NCBI GenBank assembly: GCA_050011895.1
Contig: JBEKIF010000070.1
Location: 1-19,083, forward strand
DNA length: 19,083 bases
Source of the DNA: DATBGO01 sp050011895
GTDB lineage: Bacteria > Actinomycetota > Actinomycetes > Streptosporangiales > Streptosporangiaceae
Reading direction: 5' to 3'
Of the stretch, positions 7,477-14,829 are shown one piece after another. The notes below the pieces were generated by a model. That model worked only from the letters and a program-made list of their open reading frames with translations, searched no databases and was not told the origin of the DNA. Within the stretch, counting starts at the first letter, position 1. Each line of letters starts with the position of its first letter. The translations under genes were made by a program, and so were the position numbers.

Positions 7477-8127
7477 GTGGAATGTGCCAGGCTGCCGGCC
7501 GCCGACTTGGACGAGGAGTCGGCCGCCTGGCTGCGCCGCCTGGGGACTGCGGGCAGGGTCCGGGAGATGGCCGAGCGTGAGCTGCACGCGCGGCTGGTCC
7601 GCATCGCGCTGGCGGAGGTCCGCCGCCGCGCGCCCGCCACCCCGGTGGCCGGCCCGGAACTCGACGACGTCGCGCACCAGGCCGCAGGGGATGCCATGCT
7701 CGCGATCCTGGCCAAACTCGCTGACTTCCGCGGCGAGAGCCGGTTCATCACCTGGGCGTACAGGTTCGTCATCCTGGAGGTGTCGGCCAAGCTCGGCCGC
7801 CACTACTGGCGCAACCCGCCGGCCGTGCTGGACGCCGGGCAGTGGGAGCGGCTCCCGGACCGATTCGGGATCGACCCGGCCCGGCACGCGGAGTCGGCCG
7901 ACCTGCTTGCCGAGGTGCGGCGCGTCGTCGATGAGGAGCTGACCGCGCACCAGCGGCGGGTCTTCACCGCGATCGTGGTGGACGGGATACCGCTGGACGC
8001 GCTGGCAGTCCGGCTGGGCCTGCGGCGCAACGCCCTCTACAAGGTAATTTTCGACGCCAGGCGTAAGATCCGCCGGGCACTTGTCGCGAACGGGTACCTG
8101 GAAGAGCCAGGCTTGGAGCAGCGATGA
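7477..8127 (+). CDS. ECF-type sigma-70 factor
   Basis: From the GTG at 7477 this is a 216-residue sigma factor; an alternative in-frame GTG at 7435 would add 14 residues, but that segment would overlap the likely -10. Region 2 (about residues 55-110) includes ELDDVAHQAAGDAMLAILAK, FRGESRFITWAYRFVILEVS and the basic stretch GRHYWRNPP. Region 4 (about 150-205) has ELTAHQRRVF and the helix-turn-helix IPLDALAVRLGLRRNALYKV followed by FDARRKIRRAL. It would redirect RNA polymerase to a small stress regulon. The gene overlaps the next ORF by ATGA (8124-8127), indicating an operon with its putative partner. Unlike the sigma relic at 2880 it is complete. Target promoters are not known. Confidence 0.88.
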   Translation: MECARLPAADLDEESAAWLRRLGTAGRVREMAERELHARLVRIALAEVRRRAPATPVAGPELDDVAHQAAGDAMLAILAKLADFRGESRFITWAYRFVILEVSAKLGRHYWRNPPAVLDAGQWERLPDRFGIDPARHAESADLLAEVRRVVDEELTAHQRRVFTAIVVDGIPLDALAVRLGLRRNALYKVIFDARRKIRRALVANGYLEEPGLEQR

Positions 8128-8339
8128 GCGACCTGGAAAGACTGGAGCGGTTCCTGCGAACCGACCCGCGCGATGCCGGCTGCGACGAGGCGATGGCCGT
8201 GCTGCACATCTACGTCGACCTCACCCTGGCGGGCGGGGACGCGGCGGGGCGTTACCCGGGCGTCGCTGCCCACCTGCTGGCCTGCGGGCCGTGCGCCGAG
8301 GACTTCACCGGACTGCTCGCGGCGGCCGCCGGTGAGTAA
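8124..8339 (+). CDS. Putative small anti-sigma factor (HxxxCxxC)
   Basis: A 71-residue soluble protein translationally coupled to the sigma gene by an ATGA overlap. It contains AAHLLACGPCAEDFTGLL (about residues 49-66), an HxxxCxxC arrangement like the zinc motif of ZAS anti-sigma factors, and an upstream helix (CDEAMAVLHIYVDLTL). Position, size and motif suggest it binds and restrains the adjacent sigma; the Cys pair would make it a candidate thiol-redox switch. It has no membrane segment. The motif is degenerate relative to longer anti-sigma factors, so the call rests partly on context. Its stop lies inside the start of the following dehalogenase gene. Confidence 0.65.
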   Translation: MSDLERLERFLRTDPRDAGCDEAMAVLHIYVDLTLAGGDAAGRYPGVAAHLLACGPCAEDFTGLLAAAAGE

Positions 8340-9036
8340 CGCGGACGGCGAGTCAGGTGACCGCGAGGTGCTGGCCTTCGACCTGTACGGGACCCTGGTT
8401 GACCCGATCGCCATCGCGAGCGAGCTCGGCCAGGTTCTCGGCGACGCCGACGGCCGCGAGGCGGCGCGGCTGTGGCGGATCAAGCAGCTGGAGTACACGT
8501 TCCGGCTTACCGCGATGGGCCAGTACCAGGACTTCGGGTGGGTGACGGAGCGCGCGCTCGGCTTCGCGCTCGCCGCGCTCGGGGTCAGCCTGCCAGCGGG
8601 GCGGGCCCGGCGGCTGGTTGAGCTGTATGACTACCTGCGGCCGTTCCCGGATGCCGCCCCGGCGCTGGGCGCGCTCGCGGAGCGCGGGTATGAGCTGGCG
8701 GTGCTGTCCAACGGCACCCCCGCCATGATCGGGAACTGCCTGGCTAACAGCGGCCTGGGCGAATTCTTCGGCCACCGGGTCAGCGTGGACGAGGTCCGGG
8801 TATTCAAGCCGTCGCCCGTGGTGTACCGGCACGCGGCGGGGCGGCTGGCCCGGCCGACCGGGCGGATCCGGCTCGTGACCAGCAACGCGTTCGACAGCGT
8901 CGGCGCGAGCGCGGCCGGCCTGGGCACGGCCTGGGTCAACCGCTCCGCCACCCCGTTCGACACGATCGGCGCCCAGCCTGATCTGACCGTGCGCGCCCTG
9001 GACCAGCTGCCCGCGGCCCTGGCTGACGCCAGGTAA
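8332..9036 (+). CDS. Haloacid dehalogenase, type II (HAD superfamily)
   Basis: A 234-residue protein, starting at the GTG at 8332 that overlaps the end of the 71-aa gene; the open frame extends farther upstream but only as a shadow of that gene. The HAD nucleophile is D17 in FDLYGTLVD, with T21. The L-2-haloacid dehalogenase pattern is present: an Arg in LWRIKQLEYT (R49), S126-N127 in LSNGTP, K159 and Y165 in FKPSPVVYRH, and N185/D188 in TSNAFDSVGA. Spacings between these match those I recall for the type II enzyme L-DEX. Family members hydrolyse 2-haloalkanoic acids to 2-hydroxy acids via an aspartyl ester in the cytoplasm. It is the third gene of the sigma operon, so its expression may respond to the same signal. 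True substrate unknown. Confidence 0.88.
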   Translation: MSNADGESGDREVLAFDLYGTLVDPIAIASELGQVLGDADGREAARLWRIKQLEYTFRLTAMGQYQDFGWVTERALGFALAALGVSLPAGRARRLVELYDYLRPFPDAAPALGALAERGYELAVLSNGTPAMIGNCLANSGLGEFFGHRVSVDEVRVFKPSPVVYRHAAGRLARPTGRIRLVTSNAFDSVGASAAGLGTAWVNRSATPFDTIGAQPDLTVRALDQLPAALADAR

Positions 9037-9060
9037 CCGGAGCAGCCGGCCCGGCCGGTT
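9035..9060. terminator. Hairpin between convergent genes
   Basis: AACCGG (9035-9040) pairs with CCGGTT (9055-9060), with further G/C pairing possible inside. It lies between the dehalogenase stop and the SDR stop at 9067, so it could terminate transcription from both sides. Confidence 0.5.
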
Positions 9061-9066
9061 CCCGTC

Positions 9067-9843
9067 TCAAGCTGGTGCGGGGGCGGTGCTGACGTCCCAG
9101 ACGGCCCCGGTGTCCTCGCCGGCCAGGCGGGCCAGCAGTCCTGCGGCGGAGTGCCCGGGGGTGATCAGGGTGCCCTCGGCGTAATTCCGGTTGAACCGCT
9201 CGTGCAGGGCACCGATGCGCCCGGGATCCTGGCTGCGGATCCAGGCCTGCATGGCGGTGTCCACTCCGCCCGGCCGATAGACGTTGACGGTCACGCCGGT
9301 GCCGGCCAGCTCGGCGGCCAGGTTCACCGTGTAGGCCTCGAGGGCGGCCTTCGTGGCGGCGTAGGCGTTGCCGCGGATCATGCCGGCCGGGCTGGCGACG
9401 ATGCCGCTGGAGACGTTGACGACCCGGCCCCAGCCGGCGTCCAGCATGCCGGGCAGGCAGGCGGCGGTGAGCGCGGCCGGCGCGATGACGTTGACTTCGA
9501 AGGCCAGCCGCAGGTCCGCTGTCGTGATGGCGGCGGTGGGGCCGAGCGGCTCGACGGTGGCCGCGTTGTTGACCAGGATGTCGACGCGGCCCGCCGCGAG
9601 CACGGCTGCGGCGGCGCGGCCGCGGTCCTGCTCATCGGCCAGGTCGGCCGGGACTGTGCTGATCCTCCCGTCGGGCACGCCTTGCTCGCGCAGCAGGCCG
9701 CCGGTCTGCTCAAGCTGCTCCGTGGTGCGGGCGAAGAGCACGACGCGGGCGCCGGCACCGCCCAGCCCCAGCGCGACGGCGCGCCCGATGCCCCGCCCCG
9801 CCCCGGTGACCAGCGCGGTCTTCCCAGTGAAGTCGGTTGCCAC
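9067..9843 (-). CDS. Short-chain dehydrogenase/reductase (SDR)
   Basis: A classical SDR of 258 residues. It shows the Rossmann cofactor motif TGAGRGIG (13-20), an Arg-rich segment after beta-2 (LFARTTEQ) that suggests NADP(H) preference, DL at about 68, NNAA (92-95), the catalytic Asn in VNVIAP (118), Ser145/146 in NVSSG, and the Y161-x3-K165 pair in YAATKAA. It is a soluble oxidoreductase acting on an alcohol or carbonyl; substrate cannot be predicted. Translation starts at GTG with a good SD (AAGGAG, seven bases upstream). It is transcribed divergently from the redoxin gene at 10078, sharing a 234-bp intergenic region that has an inverted repeat, and converges on the dehalogenase. Confidence 0.93.
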   Translation of the reverse strand: MATDFTGKTALVTGAGRGIGRAVALGLGGAGARVVLFARTTEQLEQTGGLLREQGVPDGRISTVPADLADEQDRGRAAAAVLAAGRVDILVNNAATVEPLGPTAAITTADLRLAFEVNVIAPAALTAACLPGMLDAGWGRVVNVSSGIVASPAGMIRGNAYAATKAALEAYTVNLAAELAGTGVTVNVYRPGGVDTAMQAWIRSQDPGRIGALHERFNRNYAEGTLITPGHSAAGLLARLAGEDTGAVWDVSTAPAPA

Positions 9844-9958
9844 TGCGGTCTCCTTAACGTTCCAGGGTGCCAGCGGGCCGGACCGGAGATGGCCGCACCC
9901 GTTCGGTCCCGGCTGTTCTGGTCTTCTTCCTTGCGGTTAGCGGCATCCGGCGGCGCTG

Positions 9959-10001
9959 TCTTACCGTGCGGGGCCGGCCGCGTGAACTCCCGGCGGTAAG
10001 A
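9959..10001. promoter_or_regulatory. Inverted repeat in the divergent promoter region
   Basis: TCTTACCG (9959-9966) and CGGTAAGA (9994-10001) are perfect inverted copies separated by 27 bp, between the divergent SDR and redoxin genes. They could be two half-sites of an operator or a long-looped stem. No regulator gene is adjacent, so the binding protein is unknown. Confidence 0.4.
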
Positions 10002-10077
10002 ACGGCGGCCGGCGCGACGCATACCAGGCAGACGGCCCCGCCCTGGACCGTGCAAGCGACCGTGAAGGAGAACCGCG

Positions 10078-10569
10078 ATGCCCCTGCTCAACCCCGGCGA
10101 CCCGTTCCCGAAACTGACGATCACCACTACCGACGACCAGACGCTCACCCTGCCGGACGCGTTCGCCGGCGACTTCGGCGTGGTGCTGCTCTACCGGGGC
10201 TCCTGGTGCCCGTACTGCAACGCGCAGCTGCGCGCCTTCGAGCGCGCCAGCCAGGCGCTGGCCGGCACCGGCATCCGCGTCGCCGCACTGTCGGTCGATG
10301 ACAAGGACACCACCGCCGCGCTGGTCGCCAAGCACAAGCTGAGCTTCCCGGTCGGCTACGGGGCCGACGCGGCAGCCGTCGCCTCGCTCACCGGCGCGTT
10401 CGTCAACCCGGACCCGGTCTACCTGCAGTCCACCGGCTTTGTGCTCGACCCGGCGGGGAACGTCGTCGTCAGCGTGTACTCCAGCGGCGCGATCGGCCGG
10501 CTGGTGCCCGAGGACGTTGCCGGCCTGGTCGGCTACCTGCGCGAGCACGCGCCGTCCGCGACGGCCTGA
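10078..10569 (+). CDS. Redoxin / AhpC-TSA family peroxiredoxin
   Basis: A 163-residue thioredoxin-fold protein of the AhpC/TSA (redoxin) group. After LNPGDPFPKLT and a beta-strand, the active site is GSWCPYCNAQL with C44 and C47, a CPYC pair. Later landmarks are VAALSVDDKDT, LSFPVGYGAD and the C-terminal GFVLDPAGNVVVSVYSSG. Relatives reduce peroxides or act as thiol oxidoreductases in the cytoplasm; no signal peptide is present. The ATG has an excellent SD (GAAGGAG). Its stop is only 17 bp before the DsbA-like gene, so these two are very probably co-transcribed. A second, longer CPYC protein lies at 11436-12101. The specific reductant (mycoredoxin, thioredoxin) is not known. Confidence 0.88.
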   Translation: MPLLNPGDPFPKLTITTTDDQTLTLPDAFAGDFGVVLLYRGSWCPYCNAQLRAFERASQALAGTGIRVAALSVDDKDTTAALVAKHKLSFPVGYGADAAAVASLTGAFVNPDPVYLQSTGFVLDPAGNVVVSVYSSGAIGRLVPEDVAGLVGYLREHAPSATA

Positions 10570-10585
10570 CCCGGTGGGCGCGAGC

Positions 10586-11308
10586 ATGTCCGGCGCGGAC
10601 GTCCGGTTCTACTTCGACCCGGTGTGCCCGTTCGCCTGGATGACGAGCAAGTGGGTCCGGATGGTCGCCGCGCAGCGGGACTACACCGTCGACTGGCGGT
10701 TCATCTCGCTGCGGCTGATCAACTCCCACCTCGACTACGGCAGCCACTTCCCGGCCGGGTACGAGGAGGGGCACACCTCCGGGCTGCGGCTGCTGCGGGT
10801 CGCAGCCCGGGTCAGGGCCGAGCACGGGCGCGCTGCCGTCGGGCCGTTCTACGAATCGGTCGGCAGCGAGATCTTCGACTCCCCCGGCGCCGCCGAGCTG
10901 ACGGCCGGGGAGCGGGGCAGCCGCGCCTTCACCGAGCCGCTGCTCGCCAAGGCGGGCCTGCCCGCGGGCCCGGCCGGCGCGCTGGACGACCCCCGGTGGG
11001 ATGAGGAGATCCGCGCCGAGGGCGAGGAAGCGCTGGCGCTGACCGGCCGGGATGTCGGCACGCCGATCATCCATTTCGGCCCCCCGGCGTGCACGGCCTT
11101 CTTCGGCCCCGTGATCAGCCGCCTCCCCGCGCCCGAGGACGCCGTCCGGCTCTGGGACTACGTGACCGGCCTGGCCGGCTTCCCCGGCTTCGCCGAGCTC
11201 AAGCGGAGCCTGCGCGAACGGCCTCAGCTGAGGTCGTTCGGCGCCGACCCGGGCACGGCCGGAACAGAAGAGGACTGGCACGCCGGCAGCCGCAAGACGG
11301 CACCGTAG
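10586..11308 (+). CDS. DsbA-fold protein of the mycothiol-dependent nitroreductase Rv2466c family
   Basis: A 240-residue cytoplasmic DsbA-like protein. The N-terminus VRFYFDPVCPFAWMTSKWV matches the Rv2466c family (FDPxCPWxWxTSRW), and near the end VGTPIIHFG, FFGPVISRLP and FPGFAELKRSL follow the family pattern. The Mycobacterium tuberculosis protein has a CPWC centre; here the motif is C14-P-F-A17, so only one active-site cysteine remains. That favours a monothiol mechanism through a mixed disulphide with mycothiol. The ATG at 10586 was preferred over a GTG at 10574 because the conserved FYFDP block is close to the normal N-terminus. It follows the redoxin gene closely and is probably in its operon. 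The tail (after about 215) is polar and variable. Confidence 0.82.
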   Translation: MSGADVRFYFDPVCPFAWMTSKWVRMVAAQRDYTVDWRFISLRLINSHLDYGSHFPAGYEEGHTSGLRLLRVAARVRAEHGRAAVGPFYESVGSEIFDSPGAAELTAGERGSRAFTEPLLAKAGLPAGPAGALDDPRWDEEIRAEGEEALALTGRDVGTPIIHFGPPACTAFFGPVISRLPAPEDAVRLWDYVTGLAGFPGFAELKRSLRERPQLRSFGADPGTAGTEEDWHAGSRKTAP

Positions 11309-11328
11309 CAACTCGTCGCGGTGCCGGC

Positions 11329-11372
11329 GTTGGCGCGTGGGCGCCTTGCCGGCAAGACGCCCACGCGCTAAC
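11329..11372. terminator. Long bidirectional terminator hairpin
   Basis: Arms 11329-11343 and 11358-11372 are complementary over 15 bp with a single G/T wobble, and the loop itself holds a small palindrome (TTGCCGGCAA). It lies between two convergent genes (stops at 11308 and 11436), where a terminator for both strands is expected. Confidence 0.8.
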
Positions 11373-11435
11373 TGGTTCCGGTCCGGCTGCGGGACCCCGG
11401 TGCTTTCCCGGCCGCGAGCCGTGCCCCGCGGCTGG

Positions 11436-12101
11436 TCAGCCTCCCGGGTGGTCGAGAGCGTCGATGACCTGGCGGGGTTCGGTGCGGGTGGTGTAGTCGG
11501 GGTGGACGTCGATCCACCGCACGGTGCGGCCGGGGCCGAGGATCACGGTCGCGGCCATCGGAAGGGTGTCGGTCCCGTCCGCGTTGACGGCGGCCAGGTC
11601 CAGTCCGAGCTGGAGCTGGGCGGCGCGGGCCAACGGCGACGGCCGGGTGAGGATGCCCAGGTGCCCGGCGATGACGCTGCCGGGGTCGGAGACCACGGTG
11701 AAGGCCAGGCCGTTCTTCTGCTGCATGGTCAGCGACCCGTCGGGCTTCTGCGGGCTGACCGCGACCAGCCGGACGCCGCGCCCGGCCAGTTCCGGAAGCA
11801 GCTGCTCCTGGTAAGCTGACAGGGCGATGTTGCAGTACGGGCACCAGGCGCCCCGGTAGAAGACCATGACCGCGATGCCGCCGCCGGCCACCGCGGCCAG
11901 CGTGGTGGGCGCCCCGTGCACGTCGAGCAGTTCCGCGTCGGGCAAGACGGTCCCGGCCGGGGCGACGCCCGCCGACAAGCCGCCGGCCGCCAGGCCGGCC
12001 TGCTCGCGGGCGAAGGCACCCATGGCCTCACTGGGCGGCTGGGCCGCCATCGTGGCGTGCATCTGCGCGACACGCTCGGTGATCGTGGACGAACTGGTCA
12101 T
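11436..12101 (-). CDS. Peroxiredoxin-like (AhpC/TSA) protein with CPYC motif
   Basis: A 221-residue protein; the start at 12101 is chosen because AGGAG stands seven bases before it, although the frame is open further upstream. An N-terminal helical extension (about 1-45, MTSSSTITERVAQM and following) precedes the thioredoxin fold. The active site is FYRGAWCPYCN with C87 and C90, followed by LVAVSPQ, LAFTVVSDPG and the C-terminal ARAAQLQLGLDLAAVNADGT, then VRWIDVHPDYTTRTEP. This long form belongs to the peroxiredoxin-like/alkyl hydroperoxide reductase group with an N-terminal helical region. It likely reduces hydroperoxides or disulphides in the cytosol. A decayed copy of its C-terminus is at 957-1180. 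It converges on the redoxin-DsbA pair. Confidence 0.88.
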   Translation of the reverse strand: MTSSSTITERVAQMHATMAAQPPSEAMGAFAREQAGLAAGGLSAGVAPAGTVLPDAELLDVHGAPTTLAAVAGGGIAVMVFYRGAWCPYCNIALSAYQEQLLPELAGRGVRLVAVSPQKPDGSLTMQQKNGLAFTVVSDPGSVIAGHLGILTRPSPLARAAQLQLGLDLAAVNADGTDTLPMAATVILGPGRTVRWIDVHPDYTTRTEPRQVIDALDHPGG

Positions 12102-12783
12102 TCCCAGGCTCCTGTCGCTAGCTGTGCTGACGGGCGCGAGGCGGCCAGAGTGACGCCCCGCAGCCAGTAAGCGTCGCGCCACGACGGCGTCTTACCTGCT
12201 TTCCGCACCCCGGCCGCGCCTCCGTCAGGCGTTCGCTGCTCCCGGGTGAACCCGCCGCCGGCAGCCGTAACCTCACCGGTGGCGGCGCATCAGCTGCCCG
12301 GCACGTGGTGGCCGCGACCCCGCCGAGATCCGCCGCGTCGCCCGGGCCACCGGCCAGTTCACTCCGCACGGCCGAGGTCATCCAGGCCTTGCGCTCTGCG
12401 TTGGACGCCGAGCCCGGCAGCCCGCAGGGCCAGGCCGGGGTAGAGGCCAGCGCAGGCCCGGGCACCGCAAGGGCCGACTTGCCGGGCTTAGGTGCCTGGC
12501 GCTTGATCAAGTCATCATTCAGGCTGACGACCTCGCCGCGCTGGGTGCCTCCTGCAACCAGGTCGTCGCCGTCGTCGGGCTCGCCGCCGAGCGTGTCGCT
12601 CGCGACCTGCGCGACCGCAGAGTCCTCAAGCGGGCCCGGGAGCGGCTGAGAGGACCTGCGGGCCTGCGGCGAGGGACGGCTCCCGGGCCGCGGGAGCCAG
12701 GGTGATGGCCGCGACGGCGCCGCAGTGGTGGTGAGGGCGCGGCTGCGGCCTTGAGGCTGGGTGGTATTGCCCTTGGAGGGGCG
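12102..12783. other. Gap without a supported gene
   Basis: No complete gene is visible. One plus-strand frame, open to a TGA at 12703-12705, reads like helical protein from about 12478 (ALDQVIIQADDLAALGASCN and an Arg/Glu-rich helix after it) but has no start codon with an RBS. It may be a gene fragment. The promoter of the minus-strand peroxiredoxin gene should lie at about 12110-12200. Confidence 0.4.
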
Positions 12784-13011
12784 TTACGTGCTGGTGCCTT
12801 CGCGGCTCGCGGGCTGCTCGTGGCTGGTGCCGTCCGGGTGCTGGGGCGGCGGGTTCTGCGGTGCGGGGATGAGCAGGCTGACGCGGTCACCGGGAGCCAG
12901 GTCACTGTCCGGGCGGGGTGCGCGGAGCCGTCGGCCGCGCAGCACCGAGACGGGGGTGCTGGCCGGCGGCCAGGGGACGTCGCCGAGTTTGCGTCCGGCG
13001 GCGGGCGTGTC
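12784..13011 (-). pseudogene. C-terminal remnant of a TrkA_C (RCK_C) domain protein
   Basis: On the minus strand the ~75 residues after the IS boundary read as the end of a TrkA_C domain: GRKLGDVPWPPASTPVSVLR, then a basic RGRRL, then DLAPGDRVSLLIPAP. This follows the family pattern (G-x-L-x-D-x-x-hP, vvavlR, P-x-L-x-pGD-x-l). Such domains sit at the C-terminus of ion channels and transporters and bind small ligands. The rest of the protein is absent: upstream sequence is replaced at 13012 by the inverted repeat of an insertion sequence, which supplies an accidental ATG at 13068. I infer truncation by IS insertion, or by a deletion next to it, since no clear continuation was found beyond 14192. 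Confidence 0.6.
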
Positions 13012-14192
13012 GGGTTCCAAAACTCGGTCTATTCCTGTGACCTGGGGCGACAGGCGAGGTATAGCCATGGGGCATGATGATCAGCCGTGTCTCTTCGCCT
13101 GCTCTACCTGATCTTCGTCCGGCTCTGCAGCTGGCTGGTCCTGCTCAGCCGCTCGACGGCGTCCAAGAACGCCGAGCTGCTGGTACTGCGGCACGAGGTC
13201 GCCGTGCTACGCCGCACCCAGCCGCGGCCCCGGCTGGACTGAGCCGACCGGGCAGTGCTGGCTGCGCTGATCCGGCTCCTGCCCAGAACGCTGCGTGCGC
13301 ACCGGCTGGTCACGCCCGGCACCGTCCTGCGGTGGCACCGCCGCCTGGTCCGGAAAAAGTGGACCTGCCCGAACGGTACGGGACGACCGCCTGTCAGCAC
13401 CGAGATGACCACGCTCATCGAGCGGCTCGCCACCGAGAACAGCAGCTGGGGGTACAAGAGAATCCAGGGCGAGCTGCTGAAGCTCGGCCACCGGGTCGGC
13501 GCGTCCACGATCCGCCGGGTCCTCAAGGCTATGCGGATCCCTCCGGCACCGAAGCGGCACACCGATACAACGTGGCGGCAGTTCCTGCATACCCAGGCCG
13601 CGACGATGCTTGGCGTTGACTTCTTTCACATCGACTGCGCGATGACCCTCCGGCGCCTGTACTGCTTCTTCGTCATCGAGGCCGGCTCCCGTTACGTGCA
13701 CATCCTCGGCGTGACCACGAACCCGGACGGACCGTGGACAGTGCAGCAGATCCGGAATCTCCTGATGGACCTCGGCGACCGAACAGCCGACCACCGGTTC
13801 CTGATCCGCGACCGCGCCGGGCAGTTCAGCGCATCTTTCGATGCGATCCTGGCCAGCGCCGGCATCGAACCGATCAAGATCCCGCCCCGCAGCCCTCAGG
13901 CGAATTCCTATGCGGAGCGATTCGTGCTCACCGCCCGGACTGAGGTCACCGACCGGATACTTATCCTCAGCGAGCGACACCTGCGGATTGTCCTGGCCGA
14001 GTACGAGGCCCATTACAACGGACGACGACCCCATCGCAGCCGCCAGCTCCGCCCGCCCCGGCCAGACCACCCCGTCGCCGACCTCTCCCAGCAGCGGATC
14101 AAGCGCCAGCCCGTCCTCGGTGGCATCATCAACGAATACGAGCGGGCCGCCTGAAAGCCCAGCTCAAGACCGGTAGCACAGTTCTGGAACCC
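13012..14192 (+). mobile_element. Insertion sequence with DDE (rve) transposase, ~1.18 kb
   Basis: The element is bounded by imperfect 13-bp inverted repeats, GGGTTCCAAAACT at 13012-13024 and, on the opposite strand, GGGTTCCAGAACT at 14180-14192 (one mismatch). These flank a transposase gene by about 60 bp on the left and 25 bp on the right. No target-site duplication is evident. The transposase carries an in-frame stop, so the copy is probably inactive unless helped in trans. The family is an integrase-core type widespread in actinomycetes; I do not assign it to an ISfinder group. Confidence 0.8.
13087..14154 (+). pseudogene. Integrase-core (rve, DDE) transposase with internal stop
   Basis: Read from a GTG at 13087, the first 51 codons give the usual N-terminus (LRLLYLIFVRL, NAELLVLRHEVAVLRR, PRPRLD) and then hit TGA at 13240-13242. 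The same frame continues as ADRAVLAALIRLLP and runs 304 further codons to 14154. Relatives have Trp at this place (LDWADRAV), so one G-to-A change (TGG to TGA) explains the stop. The rest is complete: RGYKRIQGEL-like helix region (WGYKRIQGEL), the catalytic acids in VDFFHID, IRDRAGQF and SYAERF (D122, D186, E221 counted from GTG 13255), and the terminal VLGGIINEY. A shorter product from GTG 13255 would lack the N-terminal helix. Likely inactive. Confidence 0.87.
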
Positions 14193-14465
14193 CGCACCCT
14201 GGCAGGACCCGGAGCCTGGGGACCTCACGAGTCCGAGCCGGGTACCTGCGGGCCAGGCGGGTCACGCCACCGCCGCAGCTCTCACAACCGAGCCCGCCGT
14301 CATCGCGCCCCGCCGCGCCACCAGCACCGCCACGATCCAGCCATGGCCGCCATCCCAGCCATCACCTTTCCGGCGGGAGACCCGACCTCGTAATTGCGCA
14401 AACAGGGAAGCGCTACACCGGTCCGCCCTAATCCGGCCGTTCCGGGGTGGCGTTGCCCCGTGTCC
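14193..14465. other. Gap between the IS and the metallopeptidase remnant
   Basis: I see no supported gene. A minus-strand stretch (about 14260-14340) reads GWIVAVLVARRGAMTAG before a stop but has no start or RBS. It may be debris from the interrupted neighbours. Confidence 0.35.
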
Positions 14466-14784
14466 CTATTGGGACCCCGCCTCGGGAAGCCAGAGGTCGG
14501 TACCGAGGCGGCGCAGGCGACCACGGCGATCCTCATAGTCGGGCATGGCTCTCTCGACGAGCCGCCAGAACTCAGGGCCGTGGTCGGGACGGTGCACGTG
14601 GGCGAGCTCGTGGGCAAGGACATAATCAACGAGGTCGGGCGGCAGTTGCATGGCTGCCCAGTGAATGTTGACCTTTCGGTCGGGCGTGCACGATCCCCAT
14701 CGGTAGCCAAGCGGCAAACCCGCAGCTCGCTAACCGGCGCGGCCATCCGCCGTGCCCACGGCTCCAGCCGCTTGTGCAGCCAGG
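14466..14784 (-). pseudogene. DUF45/YgjP-type metallopeptidase, 5'-truncated and frameshifted
   Basis: The minus strand encodes the C-terminal ~105 residues of a YgjP-like (DUF45) zinc metallopeptidase. From the IS6 boundary at 14784 it reads WLHKRLEPWARRM and SELRV, then changes frame by one base near 14712. It continues LGYRWGSCTPD, VNIHWAAMQLPPDLVDYVL, then the zinc site AHELAHVHRPDHGPEFW (HExxH with a downstream His) and the usual end DYEDRRGRLRRLGTDLWLPE. The catalytic motif is intact, but the N-terminal portion is lost exactly where the IS6-family element begins, and the frameshift separates the remainder. No continuation was found beyond the element's other end at 15604. Relatives are soluble proteins of poorly known role. 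Confidence 0.82.
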
Positions 14785-14829
14785 GGCACTGTTGCGTTGG
14801 CCGATCGCGGCTGGCTGGAGACTGGTCCG

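Noticed and set aside
9151..9999. Long plus-strand frame opposite the SDR gene
   Set aside because: Gly/Arg/Ala-rich composition without domains; the SDR on the minus strand has all catalytic motifs.
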